Positions 1 to 9,027 of a stretch of DNA of 64,000 nucleotides are shown one piece after another. The notes beneath the pieces are model-generated. The model saw nothing but the letters and a program-made list of their open reading frames with translations, made no database searches and was not told where the DNA came from. Numbering within the stretch: the first letter of the stretch is position 1; each line of letters begins with the position of its first letter. Source of the DNA: Streptococcus porci DSM 23759. Lineage in GTDB: Bacteria; Bacillota; Bacilli; Lactobacillales; Streptococcaceae. The stretch spans positions 1 to 64,000 of the forward strand of contig NZ_AUIP01000016.1 in assembly GCF_000423765.1 (NCBI RefSeq), written 5' to 3'. A program made the translations under genes and the position numbers.

Positions 1-3
1 ATA

Positions 4-76
4 GGTCCCGTAGTGTAGCGGTTATCACGTCGCCCTGTCACGGCGAAGATCGCGGGTTCGATTCCCGTCGGGACCG
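4..76 (+). tRNA. tRNA-Asp (GTC)
   Basis: Full cloverleaf of 73 nt. Acceptor GGTCCCG pairs with CGGGACC, the anticodon loop carries GTC, and the T-loop is GGTTCGATTCC. The 3' CCA is not encoded. It is the first of six closely packed tRNAs, as usually found just downstream of a streptococcal rRNA operon, whose 5S end would lie left of the window. Confidence 0.96.
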
Positions 77-95
77 TCAATCGAGGGATTGGAGA

Positions 96-168
96 GACTC
101 GTTAGCTCAGTTGGTAGAGCATTTGACTTTTAATCAAAGGGTCGCTGGTTCGAGCCCAGCACGGGTCA
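96..168 (+). tRNA. tRNA-Lys (TTT)
   Basis: 73-nt cloverleaf. Acceptor GACTCGT pairs with ACGGGTC using one G-T wobble, the D arm is TAGCTCAGTTGGTAGAGCA, the anticodon is TTT in loop CTTTTAA, and the discriminator is A. Confidence 0.96.
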
Positions 169-173
169 TAGAT

Positions 174-255
174 GCGGGTTTGGCGGAATTGGCAGACGCA
201 CCAGATTTAGGATCTGGCGCCGAAGGGCGTGGGGGTTCAAGTCCCTTAACCCGCA
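174..255 (+). tRNA. tRNA-Leu (TAG)
   Basis: 82-nt class II tRNA with a long variable arm (GCGCCGAAGGGCGT). Acceptor GCGGGTT pairs with AACCCGC. The anticodon stem CCAGA/TCTGG encloses the loop TTTAGGA, so the anticodon is TAG. Confidence 0.96.
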
Positions 256-266
256 TAGGAAGATAG

Positions 267-339
267 GCCGGCTTAGCTCAGTTGGTAGAGCATCTGATTT
301 GTAATCAGAGGGTCGCGTGTTCAAGTCATGTAGCCGGCA
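267..339 (+). tRNA. tRNA-Thr (TGT)
   Basis: 73-nt cloverleaf. Acceptor GCCGGCT pairs with AGCCGGC, the anticodon is TGT in loop TTTGTAA, and the T-arm is CGTGTTCAAGTCATG. Confidence 0.95.
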
Positions 340-350
340 TTTTTTATTTT

Positions 351-424
<74 letters not shown>

Positions 425-430
425 TATATT

Positions 431-518
431 GGAGAATTACTCAAGAGGCTGAAGAGGACGGTTTGCTAAATCGTTAGGTCGGGTAACTGGCGCAAGGGTT
501 CGAATCCCTTATTCTCCG
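431..518 (+). tRNA. tRNA-Ser (GCT)
   Basis: 88-nt class II tRNA with a long variable arm. Acceptor GGAGAAT pairs with ATTCTCC, the anticodon loop TTGCTAA gives GCT, and the discriminator is G. It is the last tRNA before mreC. Confidence 0.95.
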
Positions 519-582
519 TTAGTTCAAGCGAAGTTATCTTTTAGGTAACTCGTTTTATTTTTTCTAGATTTTGGGGTTTACT

Positions 583-1410
583 GTGCGAAAGTTTCGTTTT
601 TCTCGTTTTGTATTGATGAGTGTAGTGATTGTGACTTGTGTTGCTTCACTTATTTTTTTTCTTTTGAGAGACGTTGGGGCACGTAGAAATATTTCACATG
701 GCCTTTCTAAAATATCTATGTCGATGTCATCATTAGTTTCTTACCCACTTTCTACAACAAAGGCGTTTTTTTCTGATTTATCTTCAGTAGATGAGTTGAG
801 AAAGGAAAATTCTGGCTTGCAAGAAAAATTGACTCTGTTGGAATCATATGATGAAAAAATGAAGTCCTTAATTGCTGAGAATGAGTCCTTAAAAGCTAGT
901 TTGGATGTAAAAAACTCATTTGAGGGGCGAAAAGTTTTGACTGGTCAGGTTATCGGTAGATCAACAGTTGCTTGGTTGGATTGGATTTCGCTAGATGTCG
1001 GCGAAGATCAGGGGGTGTCTAACAATATGTTAGCTTTATCAAATGGTCATTTAATCGGTTTGGTTAGTCAGACTTCCTCAAGTTTCTCAACGGTAAATTT
1101 ATTAACAAATACAGGTGATTTGGCTGAAATACCAGTCAAAATTTTGGCCAAATCGGGCGATGTGTATGGAATTTTATCTGGCTTTGATGTTCAAAAAAAT
1201 GCTTTTTTAGTTACTAAATTAAATAAAAAGTTGGATATTTCAAAAGATAGTCAAGTTTTAACGAGTGGCTTAGATGGAAAAACAGTTGCCAATGTCAAGC
1301 TTGGTAAGGTTCTAGAAGTAGTCTCAGAGGACGAACTCAATCGAACTGTCTATGTCACGCCAGGGGCAGATTTTGACCATCTCTCCTATGTTACTTTATT
1401 AGGAGAGTAA
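583..1410 (+). CDS. mreC: MreC, rod-shape-determining protein
   Basis: MreC is a bitopic scaffold of the peripheral or elongation peptidoglycan machinery in streptococci. The protein has a short basic N-terminus, one membrane segment at about residues 7-28, an extracellular coiled coil at about 65-105 (heptad-rich DELRKENSGLQEKL), then the beta-barrel domain with the family motif VAWLDWISLDVGEDQGV. I chose the GTG at 583 because GGGG sits 6 nt upstream. The in-frame TTG at 571 has no Shine-Dalgarno and would add four residues. mreD follows after 1 nt, so the pair is one transcription unit. Length of about 275 residues is normal for streptococci. Confidence 0.9.
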   Translation: MRKFRFSRFVLMSVVIVTCVASLIFFLLRDVGARRNISHGLSKISMSMSSLVSYPLSTTKAFFSDLSSVDELRKENSGLQEKLTLLESYDEKMKSLIAENESLKASLDVKNSFEGRKVLTGQVIGRSTVAWLDWISLDVGEDQGVSNNMLALSNGHLIGLVSQTSSSFSTVNLLTNTGDLAEIPVKILAKSGDVYGILSGFDVQKNAFLVTKLNKKLDISKDSQVLTSGLDGKTVANVKLGKVLEVVSEDELNRTVYVTPGADFDHLSYVTLLGE

Positions 1411-1411
1411 T

Positions 1412-1915
1412 ATGGTAAAGTTCAAAACATTTGTGACGATTATTGTTTTCTTCCTCCTATCCTTTTTATTTGATAGTCAGATTTCTCTGCTTTTAGGGGA
1501 CCTACTTCCTAGACCTTTTCTTTTCTCAAGTCATATGAGCCTCATTATCCTTCTATATTTGGAAAAAAGGTTTTCTAGTCCAAGTTTGTATTTTGTTTCC
1601 TTCCTCTTGGGATTGGTAACTGATAGCTATTTTTTTCATACTGTTGGTCTGACAGTCCTTATTTACCCACTCTTGGTTTACTTGGTGAAAAGGCATAGCG
1701 GACTTCTTGAAATAGGTTTTCTTCGTTTTTTGATGTTTCTTACACTTATTTTGCTTTCTGAGCTTGGAGCTTATGGCTTCGCTAATATTTATGACCTGAC
1801 TAAATATCCTATAGACTTTGAAATAAATTATCATTTAATGCCAACGTTGGTCTTTAATAGTATGCTTTATGTCTTAATTCATCCACTTTTTAAGACTGTT
1901 ACAGAAAAAAACTAG
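1412..1915 (+). CDS. mreD: MreD, rod-shape-determining membrane protein
   Basis: A 167-residue, highly hydrophobic protein with about five membrane segments (about residues 5-25, 35-55, 58-85, 100-120, 140-160). Size and position directly after mreC (the start follows the mreC stop by one base, with GGAGAG of the mreC end as ribosome site) identify it as MreD, the integral-membrane partner of MreC in cell-wall elongation. Sequence conservation in this family is low, so the call rests mainly on context and topology. Confidence 0.86.
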   Translation: MVKFKTFVTIIVFFLLSFLFDSQISLLLGDLLPRPFLFSSHMSLIILLYLEKRFSSPSLYFVSFLLGLVTDSYFFHTVGLTVLIYPLLVYLVKRHSGLLEIGFLRFLMFLTLILLSELGAYGFANIYDLTKYPIDFEINYHLMPTLVFNSMLYVLIHPLFKTVTEKN

Positions 1916-1939
1916 CTTTGTTTTAAACTATCAAGAAAC

Positions 1940-1956
1940 TGTAATAAACGCGTAAC
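1940..1956 (+). promoter_or_regulatory. WalR (VicR)-like box in the pcsB promoter
   Basis: TGTAAT-N5-CGTAAC fits the WalR/VicR consensus TGTWAH-N5-TGTWAH with one mismatch. A -10 (TAGAAT) lies at 1978-1983 and pcsB starts at 2018. pcsB is an established WalRK target in streptococci. The box overlaps the left arm of the mreD terminator hairpin. Confidence 0.6.
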
Positions 1957-1976
1957 ATAGAGTGCGCGTTTTTTTG
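1947..1976 (+). terminator. Terminator after mreD
   Basis: The stem AACGCG / CGCGTT has a 12-nt loop and is followed by a run of seven T. It separates mreCD from pcsB and shares bases with the WalR-like box. Confidence 0.6.
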
Positions 1977-2017
1977 GTAGAATGTATATTGTCTTATTGA
2001 AAGGAAAGTATTACCTT

Positions 2018-3235
2018 ATGAAGAAACGTATCTTATCAGTGATTTTGCTAAGCGGTATTGCGCTGAGCACAACTTCAAATCTAACTCTCGTATCAGCAAC
2101 AGATTATGAAGCACAAATTGCTGCAAAAGAGGCAACGATTAGTACCCTATCTGCAGAACAAGCTGCTGCAAAAGCACAAGTGTCTTCAATTCAAGCGCAA
2201 GTATCTGCACTTCAAGATGAAAAAACTAAGTTAGAAGAAGAAAATAAACGTTTGACAGCTGAGTCTGAAAAATTGACAGCTGAAATCAAAGATTTGTCAG
2301 ATAAAATTATCGCTCGTACAGAATCTTTAGAAAATCAAGCGCGTAGTGCTCAACAAAACAGCGGAGCAACAAACTACATTTCAGCAATTATTGATGCAGA
2401 TTCAATATCAGATGCGATTGGTCGTGTCGTAGCTATCCGTGAAGTTGTTTCTGCTAATGAAAGCATGTTGAAACAGCAAGAGGAAGATAAGGCTTCTCTT
2501 GAGAAAAAACAAGAAGAAAATCAAGCCGCAATCAATACGGTTTGGGAAAACCAAAAGACTCTAGCAGCAAATGAAGTGTCATTGAAGACACAACAGGCAG
2601 AACTTGAAGTTGCTCAAATCAACTTAGCTGCTCAATTGACGACTGCTGAAAACGAAAAAGCTAACTTGCTTCAAGAAAAAGCTGCTGCAGAAGCAGCTGC
2701 GGCAGCTGCAGCTGCGGCCGAGAAAGCAGCGCGTGAAAAAGCCGCTGCAGAGGCTGCTGCGCAAGCACAGGCTGTTCAAGTTCAGGCAACACCTGCTGCT
2801 GTAGAGACCGCTTCTAACACACAAACTGTTCAAACGACACCAACACCTGCTGTGACGACTCAAACAGATACAACTCCTACAGTTGCAACAGAAAGTAAAA
2901 AAACAGTCTATTCTGCCTCAAACACTTATCCAGTTGGTGAGTGTACTTGGGGAGCTAAATCACTTGCTCCGTGGGTTGGAAACTATTGGGGTAATGCTAA
3001 TCAGTGGCTTTATTCAGCGGCGGCGGCTGGATATAGCACAGGTACAACTCCTCAGGTTGGAGCTGTAGCTGTATGGACAAGCGGTGCTTATGGGCACGTA
3101 GCCGTTGTAACTGCTGTCAATGGTTCACAAATCCAAGTTATGGAATCTAACTATGCTGGAAACCGTTACGTTGGTAATTTCCGCGGTTGGTTCAATCCAG
3201 CTGCTGATGGTATCACAGGATATATTTATCCATAG
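2018..3235 (+). CDS. pcsB: PcsB, secreted peptidoglycan hydrolase for cell separation
   Basis: PcsB splits septal peptidoglycan when activated by FtsEX. The 405-residue precursor has a signal peptide at 1-28 (ending near VSA-TD), a long coiled coil at about 30-220, an Ala-rich linker at about 222-255 (runs of A with K/E), a Thr/Pro/Gln-rich stretch, then a C-terminal CHAP domain with catalytic Cys309 (GECTWGAK) and His360 (YGHVAVV). I chose the ATG at 2018 (MKKRIL) because it starts a normal signal peptide 12-13 nt after GGAAAG. An in-frame upstream ATG at 1982 overlaps the -10. It lies directly after mreCD, the usual streptococcal context. Confidence 0.94.
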   Translation: MKKRILSVILLSGIALSTTSNLTLVSATDYEAQIAAKEATISTLSAEQAAAKAQVSSIQAQVSALQDEKTKLEEENKRLTAESEKLTAEIKDLSDKIIARTESLENQARSAQQNSGATNYISAIIDADSISDAIGRVVAIREVVSANESMLKQQEEDKASLEKKQEENQAAINTVWENQKTLAANEVSLKTQQAELEVAQINLAAQLTTAENEKANLLQEKAAAEAAAAAAAAAEKAAREKAAAEAAAQAQAVQVQATPAAVETASNTQTVQTTPTPAVTTQTDTTPTVATESKKTVYSASNTYPVGECTWGAKSLAPWVGNYWGNANQWLYSAAAAGYSTGTTPQVGAVAVWTSGAYGHVAVVTAVNGSQIQVMESNYAGNRYVGNFRGWFNPAADGITGYIYP

Positions 3236-3245
3236 TAGAACTTAT

Positions 3246-3269
3246 AAGAGTCCGAAAGGACTCTTTTTC
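3246..3269 (+). terminator. Terminator after pcsB
   Basis: Perfect 8-bp stem AAGAGTCC / GGACTCTT with a GAAA tetraloop and a T tract. It lies 11 nt after the pcsB stop. Confidence 0.9.
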
Positions 3270-3292
3270 TTGTTATCTAATAGCCATAATGA

Positions 3293-3514
3293 ATGCATGA
3301 AGAAATTTTTGTTTTCAAAAACGAAGATTGTAAAGATAATCGAAGTGCTAGACTAGAGTTAGAGGTTATCATTTTCGTTGATGAAAGGTATGGAATAAAG
3401 GTTATTTTGCAGTTATTATGTCTGATTGATATTGGCAAAGAATATTATTATTTAGCAGTTAAAGAAAATCAGGATAGTCTTTACGAGGCTGCTAGGTTTT
3501 ATCTGTTGTGCTAA
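3293..3514 (+). pseudogene. Transposase remnant (ISAs1/H-repeat-like)
   Basis: An open stretch of about 73 codons contains LIDIGKEYYYLAVKENQDSLYE, close to the DDE-transposase segment of ISAs1/H-repeat-associated proteins, where a Tyr-rich strand leads into the motif LAVKENQ. No complete transposase, start region or terminal inverted repeats are visible. The rest of the 3270-3978 gap is a roughly 700-bp patchwork with stops in all frames; some of it (3540-3600) may be further decay of the same element. I see no intact gene there. Confidence 0.5.
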
Positions 3515-3978
3515 TTAGTGGGTGAGTAGTTTAAAAAGGCTAGGACTACTACCGTATTGAGATGGCTAACGATCAAATCGAAGTCCTTGATTACTGAGGG
3601 GTATATGATATGAATAACTAGTAATCAATCATTTTAAGTAGTATAAATTGTGTGGAGATGAGAGAGGGAGTATGTATTGTTTTTTTGTGTGTTCTATTGT
3701 GAGCATCATAAGCAAATATTAGGCAAATGAACTGCTTTCAATCTAATACAGGATGCAAACAGTCTTTTCAGTTATTGAAAGTCATTCAATTTTTGGAGAA
3801 AGAGTTGAGTTATCGCTGTAAGCCACTGTCTATTTCTGACTATTTGTTACGATTATTTTGGAAGTAGGTTAATGCTATGAACATGGAGCTTTTCTACCAG
3901 TTTAAAAATTGCTTCGGGGTGTGAAGATACTTCGAGAATTTTTTCATTTATAAGGTGTGTCTTATAAGCAGTAACTCA

Positions 3979-4007
3979 TTGAAAAATCCTTTAAAAAGGG
4001 TTACAAT
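3979..4007 (+). promoter_or_regulatory. Promoter of prs
   Basis: -35 TTGAAA (3979-3984), 17-bp spacer, -10 TACAAT (4002-4007). It lies 31 nt before the prs start codon, with GGAGG between. Confidence 0.75.
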
Positions 4008-4038
4008 AGGAGTTGAGAAAAAATTCTTGGAGGAAGTC

Positions 4039-5004
4039 ATGTCTTACAATAACTTGAAGCTCTTTGCTTTGTCGTCGAATCAAGAATTGGCAAAAAAAGT
4101 AGCAGATTCCATGGGTATTGCACTTGGGAAATCGTCTGTTCGTCAATTTTCGGATGGTGAAATTCAAGTTAATATTGAGGAATCTATTCGTGGTCATCAT
4201 GTTTATATTTTGCAATCAACTTCAGCACCTGTAAACCATAATTTGATGGAAATTTTGATTATGGTAGATGCCTTAAAACGAGCCAGTGCGGAAACAATCA
4301 ATGTTGTCATGCCTTATTATGGGTATGCTCGTCAAGATCGAAAGGCACGTGCTCGTGAACCAATCACCTCAAAATTAGTTGCTAATATGCTAGAAGTAGC
4401 TGGTGTTGATCGTCTTTTGACAGTAGACCTTCATGCTGCTCAGATTCAAGGGTTCTTTGACATTCCTGTTGATCACCTGATGGGGGCACCGCTTATTGCT
4501 GATTACTTCGATCGGGCTGGTCTCAAGGGTGAGGATGTGGTCGTTGTCAGTCCTGACCACGGCGGTGTGACACGTGCTCGTAAGCTGGCTCAGTTCTTGA
4601 AGACACCTATTGCTATCATTGATAAGCGTCGTAGTGTCGATAAGATGAACACTTCCGAAGTTATGAATATCATTGGTAATGTTGAAGGCAAGGCTTGTAT
4701 CTTGATTGATGATATGATTGATACGGCTGGTACGATTTGTCATGCGGCTGATGCTTTGGCTGAAGCTGGAGCAACAGCTGTCTATGCCTCTTGTACTCAC
4801 CCAGTTCTCTCTGGTCCTGCTCTTGAAAATATTACTAAATCGGCTATTGAGAAACTGGTAGTCCTTGACACGATTTATCTTCCAAAAGAGCGTCTAATTG
4901 ATAAGATTGAACAAATTTCAATTGCTGATCTCTTGGCAGATGCCATCATTCGAATTCACGAAAAACGTCCTCTTTCACCATTGTTTGAATTAGGCCATAA
5001 ATAA
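4039..5004 (+). CDS. prs: Ribose-phosphate pyrophosphokinase (PRPP synthetase)
   Basis: Makes PRPP from ribose-5-phosphate and ATP, the entry substrate for the purine genes that follow from 8.2 kb. The 321-residue protein has the class I features: RQFSDGEI near the N-terminus, the [11 protein letters not shown] flexible loop with catalytic Lys/Arg, the metal-binding histidines around [13 protein letters not shown], and the PRPP loop [11 protein letters not shown]. Start ATG 4039 follows TTGGAGGAAGTC. A longer in-frame start at 3955 would run through the promoter and is rejected. An own promoter and terminator bracket it. Confidence 0.97.
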   Translation: MSYNNLKLFALSSNQELAKKVADSMGIALGKSSVRQFSDGEIQVNIEESIRGHHVYILQSTSAPVNHNLMEILIMVDALKRASAETINVVMPYYGYARQDRKARAREPITSKLVANMLEVAGVDRLLTVDLHAAQIQGFFDIPVDHLMGAPLIADYFDRAGLKGEDVVVVSPDHGGVTRARKLAQFLKTPIAIIDKRRSVDKMNTSEVMNIIGNVEGKACILIDDMIDTAGTICHAADALAEAGATAVYASCTHPVLSGPALENITKSAIEKLVVLDTIYLPKERLIDKIEQISIADLLADAIIRIHEKRPLSPLFELGHK

Positions 5005-5013
5005 GACATGCGT

Positions 5014-5041
5014 AAAATCTGTCCTTTGGGCAGATTTTTTT
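5014..5041 (+). terminator. Terminator after prs
   Basis: Stem AAATCTG / CAGATTT, apex TCCTTTGGG, followed by seven T. A -10-like TATAAT for the next gene follows at 5044-5049. Confidence 0.85.
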
Positions 5042-5077
5042 GGTATAATGGGACTATTATCGTTATGAGGTGAGTTT

Positions 5078-6253
5078 ATGGACGTTAGACATCGTTTTAA
5101 TAAGAATTTGAATAAGATTGAAGTGTCGATGATTAGACAGTTTGATCAATCTATTTCTAATATTCCTGGGGTCTTGAAATTGACTTTGGGTGAGCCTGAT
5201 TTTAATACGCCAGACCATGTTAAAGAAGCGGCTAAGGTTGCTATTGATGCTAATCAAAGTCACTACACGGGTATGGCTGGTCTTTTGGAATTGCGCCAAG
5301 CTGCGTCAGCTTTTGTCCAAGAAAAATATAACTTGACCTACAATCCAGAAAATGAAATTTTGGTGACGGTGGGAGCAACAGAGGCGCTTTCTGCGACCTT
5401 GACGGCCATTCTAGAGCCAGGTGACGTGGTGCTTTTACCAGCTCCAGCCTATCCTGGCTACGAGCCAATCGTCACTCTTATGGGTGCTAAAATTGTGGAA
5501 ATCGACACAACGGCCAATGATTTCATCCTGACACCAGAGATGCTTGAGGCTGCCCTTTTAGAACATGGTGATAAGGTTAAAGCGGTTCTTCTTAATTACC
5601 CTGCAAATCCAACGGGTGTGACCTATTCACGTGAGGAAATTGCAGGATTTGCTGAGGTTTTGGGTAAGTTCCCTGTCTTTGTAGTTAGTGATGAGATTTA
5701 TTCGGAGCTTAATTACACGGAGGAGCCACACGTGTCTATCGCTGAGTTTATCCCCGAGCAGACGATTGTCATCAATGGTTTGTCTAAATCACATGCGATG
5801 ACCGGTTGGCGTTTGGGTTTGATTTTTGCCAAAGCAGAGCTAACAGCACAGTTGATTAAGAGTCACCAGTACTTGGTAACAGCGGCGACGACAGCTTCTC
5901 AGTTTGCGGCTATTGCTGCGTTGACAAATGGGAAAAACGATGCGGAGCCGATGAAAGCGGAGTACATTAAGCGTCGTGATTTTATTATTGACAAGATGAC
6001 GGCTATGAATTTTAAAATCATTCGTCCTAACGGAGCTTTTTACATCTTTGCAAAAATTCCAGTGGCGGATGGTCAGGATTCATTCGCTTTCTTGCAAAAG
6101 TTGGCTAGGGAACAGGCTGTTGCTTTCATTCCAGGCGTAGCCTTTGGACCGTATGGTGAGGGCTACTTACGTATTTCTTATGCTGCTAGTATGGAAGTTA
6201 TTGAGGAGGCTATGCGCCGTTTGGAAATCTTTATGGAGCAGTATGGAGATTAG
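5078..6253 (+). CDS. araT: PLP-dependent aminotransferase, probable aromatic amino acid aminotransferase
   Basis: Fold-type I, class I/II aminotransferase of 391 residues. Landmarks are NYPANPTG (substrate and PLP site), [10 protein letters not shown], and the Schiff-base lysine K237 in [14 protein letters not shown] with its phosphate-binding Arg. The same gene between prs and recO in other streptococci is annotated as an aromatic or PatA-type aminotransferase. The substrate (aromatic amino acids with 2-oxoglutarate) is inferred from that. recO overlaps its end by 11 nt, so the two are translationally coupled. TATAAT lies at 5044-5049. Confidence 0.85.
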   Translation: MDVRHRFNKNLNKIEVSMIRQFDQSISNIPGVLKLTLGEPDFNTPDHVKEAAKVAIDANQSHYTGMAGLLELRQAASAFVQEKYNLTYNPENEILVTVGATEALSATLTAILEPGDVVLLPAPAYPGYEPIVTLMGAKIVEIDTTANDFILTPEMLEAALLEHGDKVKAVLLNYPANPTGVTYSREEIAGFAEVLGKFPVFVVSDEIYSELNYTEEPHVSIAEFIPEQTIVINGLSKSHAMTGWRLGLIFAKAELTAQLIKSHQYLVTAATTASQFAAIAALTNGKNDAEPMKAEYIKRRDFIIDKMTAMNFKIIRPNGAFYIFAKIPVADGQDSFAFLQKLAREQAVAFIPGVAFGPYGEGYLRISYAASMEVIEEAMRRLEIFMEQYGD

Positions 6254-7007
6254 AGAAAGTCGAGGGATTGTTCTCTACAATCGCAACTATCGCGAAGATG
6301 ATAAGCTGGTTAAAATTTTTACCGAGAAGGCTGGTAAGCGAATGTTTTTCGTGAAACATGCCAGTAAATCAAAATTGGCTTCAGTTATCCAACCCTTGAC
6401 TAGCGCTGATTTTCTGCTTAAATTGAATGAGTCTGGTCTGTCATACATTGACGATTACCATGAGTCTTCGATTTATAAGACTATCAATTCAGATATTTTT
6501 ATGCTGTCCTATGCGACTTATGTTGTTGCTTTAGCAGATGCGGCTATTGCGGACAATGTGCCAGATCCTCATCTTTTTGCTTTTTTAGGTAAAACTTTGG
6601 AACTAATGGATGAAGGATTGGATTATGAGATTTTGACCAATATTTTTGAAGTCCAGATCTTGGAGCGTTTTGGGGCTCAGTTGAATTTTCATGACTGTGT
6701 TTTTTGCCATAAAGTGAGGCAACGTTTTGACTTTTCATACAAATATTCGGGGCTACTCTGTCCTGAACATTACGACAAGGATTTAAAGCGGAGTCAGCTG
6801 GATCCGAATGTGCCTTATTTGCTGGATAAATTTCAGTCAGTGCATTTTGATGAAATCAAGACGATTTCTGTCAAACCTGAGATGAAGCAGAAGCTCCGCC
6901 ACTTTATTGATGGTATCTACGATAATTATGTGGGGATTCAGCTTAAAAGTAAAAAATTTATTGATGATTTGGCTAAGTGGGGAGATGTGATGAAGAAGGA
7001 CAGCTGA
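6243..7007 (+). CDS. recO: DNA repair protein RecO
   Basis: RecO loads RecA at gaps with RecR and anneals SSB-coated DNA. The 254-residue protein has the N-terminal OB fold ([28 protein letters not shown]) and the C-terminal helical region with a CxxC...C zinc-like set: FHDCVFCH and later GLLCPEHY. I chose ATG 6243 inside the aminotransferase gene because it begins [11 protein letters not shown] as in the family. The longer in-frame start at 6144 lies deep inside the upstream gene. Confidence 0.94.
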   Translation: MEIRESRGIVLYNRNYREDDKLVKIFTEKAGKRMFFVKHASKSKLASVIQPLTSADFLLKLNESGLSYIDDYHESSIYKTINSDIFMLSYATYVVALADAAIADNVPDPHLFAFLGKTLELMDEGLDYEILTNIFEVQILERFGAQLNFHDCVFCHKVRQRFDFSYKYSGLLCPEHYDKDLKRSQLDPNVPYLLDKFQSVHFDEIKTISVKPEMKQKLRHFIDGIYDNYVGIQLKSKKFIDDLAKWGDVMKKDS

Positions 7008-7022
7008 TTTTAGCTGTTCTTT
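6998..7022 (+). terminator. Possible terminator after recO
   Basis: GGACAGCT / AGCTGTTC (one G-T pair) with loop GATTTT and a short T run. It overlaps the recO stop. A -10 (TATAAT, 7027-7032) for plsX follows directly. Confidence 0.5.
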
Positions 7023-7137
7023 GTGCTATAATGTGACTATCAAAGTATTTAAGGAAAGGAAGTTCCTGTCCTTTTAGGACTGGATTGAGGAGATTTTTGA
7101 CTGAGTTTTGTTAAGTTGAAAAATCCTTGTATGTTTT

Positions 7138-8139
7138 ATGAAAAAAATTGCAGTTGATGCTATGGGTGGCGATCATGCACCCAAGGCTATTGTTGAGGGT
7201 GTTATTCAGGCGCTAGCTGAGTTTAAGGATATTGAAGTGATTTTGTATGGTGATGAGGCAAAGATTCGTCAACATTTGACGGCAACAGATCGTGTCAGCA
7301 TTGTCCATACGGACGAAAAAATTAACTCTGAGGATGAACCAGCCAAAGCTATCCGCAGTAAAAAGAAGGCTTCTATGGTCTTGGCAGCCAAGGCGGTTAA
7401 GGATGGAGAGGCGGATGCTGTACTTTCTGCGGGCAATACAGGAGCTCTTTTGGCGGCTGGCCTCTTTGTGGTTGGTCGTATCAAAGGTGTTGAACGCCCT
7501 GGTTTATTATCTACCTTACCAACCTCTGATGGGCAAGGTTTTGATATGTTAGACCTAGGGGCTAATGCAGAAAATACAGCTGCGCACCTGCATCAATATG
7601 GAATCTTAGGTTCTTTCTATGCTAAAAATGTCCGTGGCATTGATAAGCCTCGTGTTGCCCTCCTCAATAACGGCACTGAGGATACCAAGGGGACACCTGT
7701 CCACAAGGAAGCTTATCAGCTCCTCGCAGCGGAGCCAACGATTAACTTTATTGGAAATGTTGAGGCACGAGATCTCATGGATGGAGTGGCGGATGTTGTC
7801 GTTTCGGATGGTTTCACGGGAAACGCTGTGCTTAAATCTATCGAGGGAACGGCACTTAGTATTCTTAAGCAACTAAAATCTTCTATCGAAGGCGGTGGCT
7901 GGAAAGCTAAAATTGGTTACCTCTTTATGAAAGACAGTTTGCGCTCAATGAAAAAGACCTTGGATTATTCATCAGCTGGCGGAGCTGTGCTTTTTGGCAC
8001 CAAAGCACCAGTGGTGAAATCTCACGGATCGAGTGATGCCAAATCTATCTATTACACCATTAAACAAATCCGAACCATGCTGGAAACGGATGTGGTCAAT
8101 CAGTTAGTTGAGGAATTTGCTCAAAAGACAGATAAATAG
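7138..8139 (+). CDS. plsX: Phosphate acyltransferase PlsX
   Basis: Converts acyl-ACP to acyl-phosphate for phosphatidic acid synthesis; peripheral membrane enzyme. The 333-residue protein starts [15 protein letters not shown], the family signature, and carries [12 protein letters not shown] and DLGANAE. The Shine-Dalgarno is poor (CTTGTATGTTTT before the ATG). The leader from the -10 at 7027 is about 100 nt and contains a small hairpin GTCC-TTTT-GGAC type at about 7066-7080. In many streptococci plsX is followed by acpP; here purC follows and no acpP is present. Confidence 0.95.
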   Translation: MKKIAVDAMGGDHAPKAIVEGVIQALAEFKDIEVILYGDEAKIRQHLTATDRVSIVHTDEKINSEDEPAKAIRSKKKASMVLAAKAVKDGEADAVLSAGNTGALLAAGLFVVGRIKGVERPGLLSTLPTSDGQGFDMLDLGANAENTAAHLHQYGILGSFYAKNVRGIDKPRVALLNNGTEDTKGTPVHKEAYQLLAAEPTINFIGNVEARDLMDGVADVVVSDGFTGNAVLKSIEGTALSILKQLKSSIEGGGWKAKIGYLFMKDSLRSMKKTLDYSSAGGAVLFGTKAPVVKSHGSSDAKSIYYTIKQIRTMLETDVVNQLVEEFAQKTDK

Positions 8140-8156
8140 AACCTTAAAAAGTTATT

Positions 8157-8173
8157 GTTCGATATTTACGAAT
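8157..8173 (+). promoter_or_regulatory. PurBox pair (PurR activator site) for the pur operon
   Basis: Opposed half sites GTTCG (8157-8161) and ACGAAT (8168-8173) in an AT-rich context match the CCGAAC/CGAAT core of the PurBox as an inverted pair. They sit about 75-80 bp upstream of the predicted purC transcription start, close to the position known for PurR-activated promoters in Lactococcus. Confidence 0.55.
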
Positions 8174-8209
8174 GATAGCTTTTTATTTTATCTCAAATTC
8201 AGATTTTGT

Positions 8210-8238
8210 TTGAATAAATACGATTAATTTGATAAAAT
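8210..8238 (+). promoter_or_regulatory. Promoter of the purC-L-F-M-N-H genes
   Basis: -35 TTGAAT (8210-8215), 17-bp spacer, -10 TAAAAT (8233-8238). It is followed by a short leader with no riboswitch-like structure that I can see. Confidence 0.6.
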
Positions 8239-8270
8239 GGCACTAATCAAAGCGAAAGGCGAACAAAATC

Positions 8271-8978
8271 ATGTCCGAACAACTTATTTATACGGGAAAA
8301 GCTAAAGATATATACACGACATCAGACGAAAATGTGATTAAATCGGTCTATAAGGATCAGGCAACCATGCTCAATGGGGCTCGTAAGGAAACTATTGAGG
8401 GTAAGGGAGTGCTTAATAATCAGATTTCGTCTCTTATTTTTGCCAAATTGAACGCTGCTGGTGTAGAGACGCATTTTATTGAGCAAATTTCAGATACAGA
8501 GCAACTTAATAAAAGAGTAGATATTATCCCCCTTGAGGTTGTTTTACGCAATATGACGGCTGGTTCCTTTTCAAAACGTTTTGGTGTAGAGGAAGGCATC
8601 GCTTTAGAAACACCAATCATAGAATTCTATTATAAAAACGATGATTTGGACGACCCTTTTATCAATGATGAACATGTGAAATTCCTTGGTATTGCAAGCG
8701 ATGAAGAAATTGCCTATATCAAAGCAGAAACACGTCGTATCAATGAATTTTTAAAAGATTGGTTTAATCAAATTGGTCTTAAACTGATTGATTTCAAGCT
8801 AGAATTTGGTAAAGATAAAGATGGGAAGATCATTCTCGCAGATGAATTTTCACCAGATAATTGCCGTCTCTGGGATGCTCAAGGAAATCACATGGATAAG
8901 GATGTTTTCCGACGTGATTTGGGAAGCTTAACAGATGTTTACAAAGTGGTGCTTGAAAAGCTGAAGTGCTTGAATTGA
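8271..8978 (+). CDS. purC: SAICAR synthase (phosphoribosylaminoimidazole-succinocarboxamide synthase)
   Basis: Couples CAIR with aspartate using ATP. At 235 residues it is a single-domain PurC. Motifs: YTGKAKDIY near the N-terminus, the nucleotide loop, [14 protein letters not shown], and the signature [15 protein letters not shown] followed by [14 protein letters not shown]. First gene of the purine operon behind the PurBox promoter. A 49-nt gap separates it from purL. Confidence 0.97.
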   Translation: MSEQLIYTGKAKDIYTTSDENVIKSVYKDQATMLNGARKETIEGKGVLNNQISSLIFAKLNAAGVETHFIEQISDTEQLNKRVDIIPLEVVLRNMTAGSFSKRFGVEEGIALETPIIEFYYKNDDLDDPFINDEHVKFLGIASDEEIAYIKAETRRINEFLKDWFNQIGLKLIDFKLEFGKDKDGKIILADEFSPDNCRLWDAQGNHMDKDVFRRDLGSLTDVYKVVLEKLKCLN

Positions 8979-9027
8979 TTTAGGGATTGGAAATCCTGAC
9001 ATTATCAAAGAAGAAAAAGGAATAATA

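Noticed and set aside
2624..2863. Cys/Ser-rich - strand frame in pcsB
   Set aside because: Antisense of the Ala-rich linker; low-complexity artefact.
4390..4800. 136-codon open frame on the - strand inside prs
   Set aside because: It is the antisense shadow of the strongly conserved prs gene; no ribosome site and no recognisable protein.
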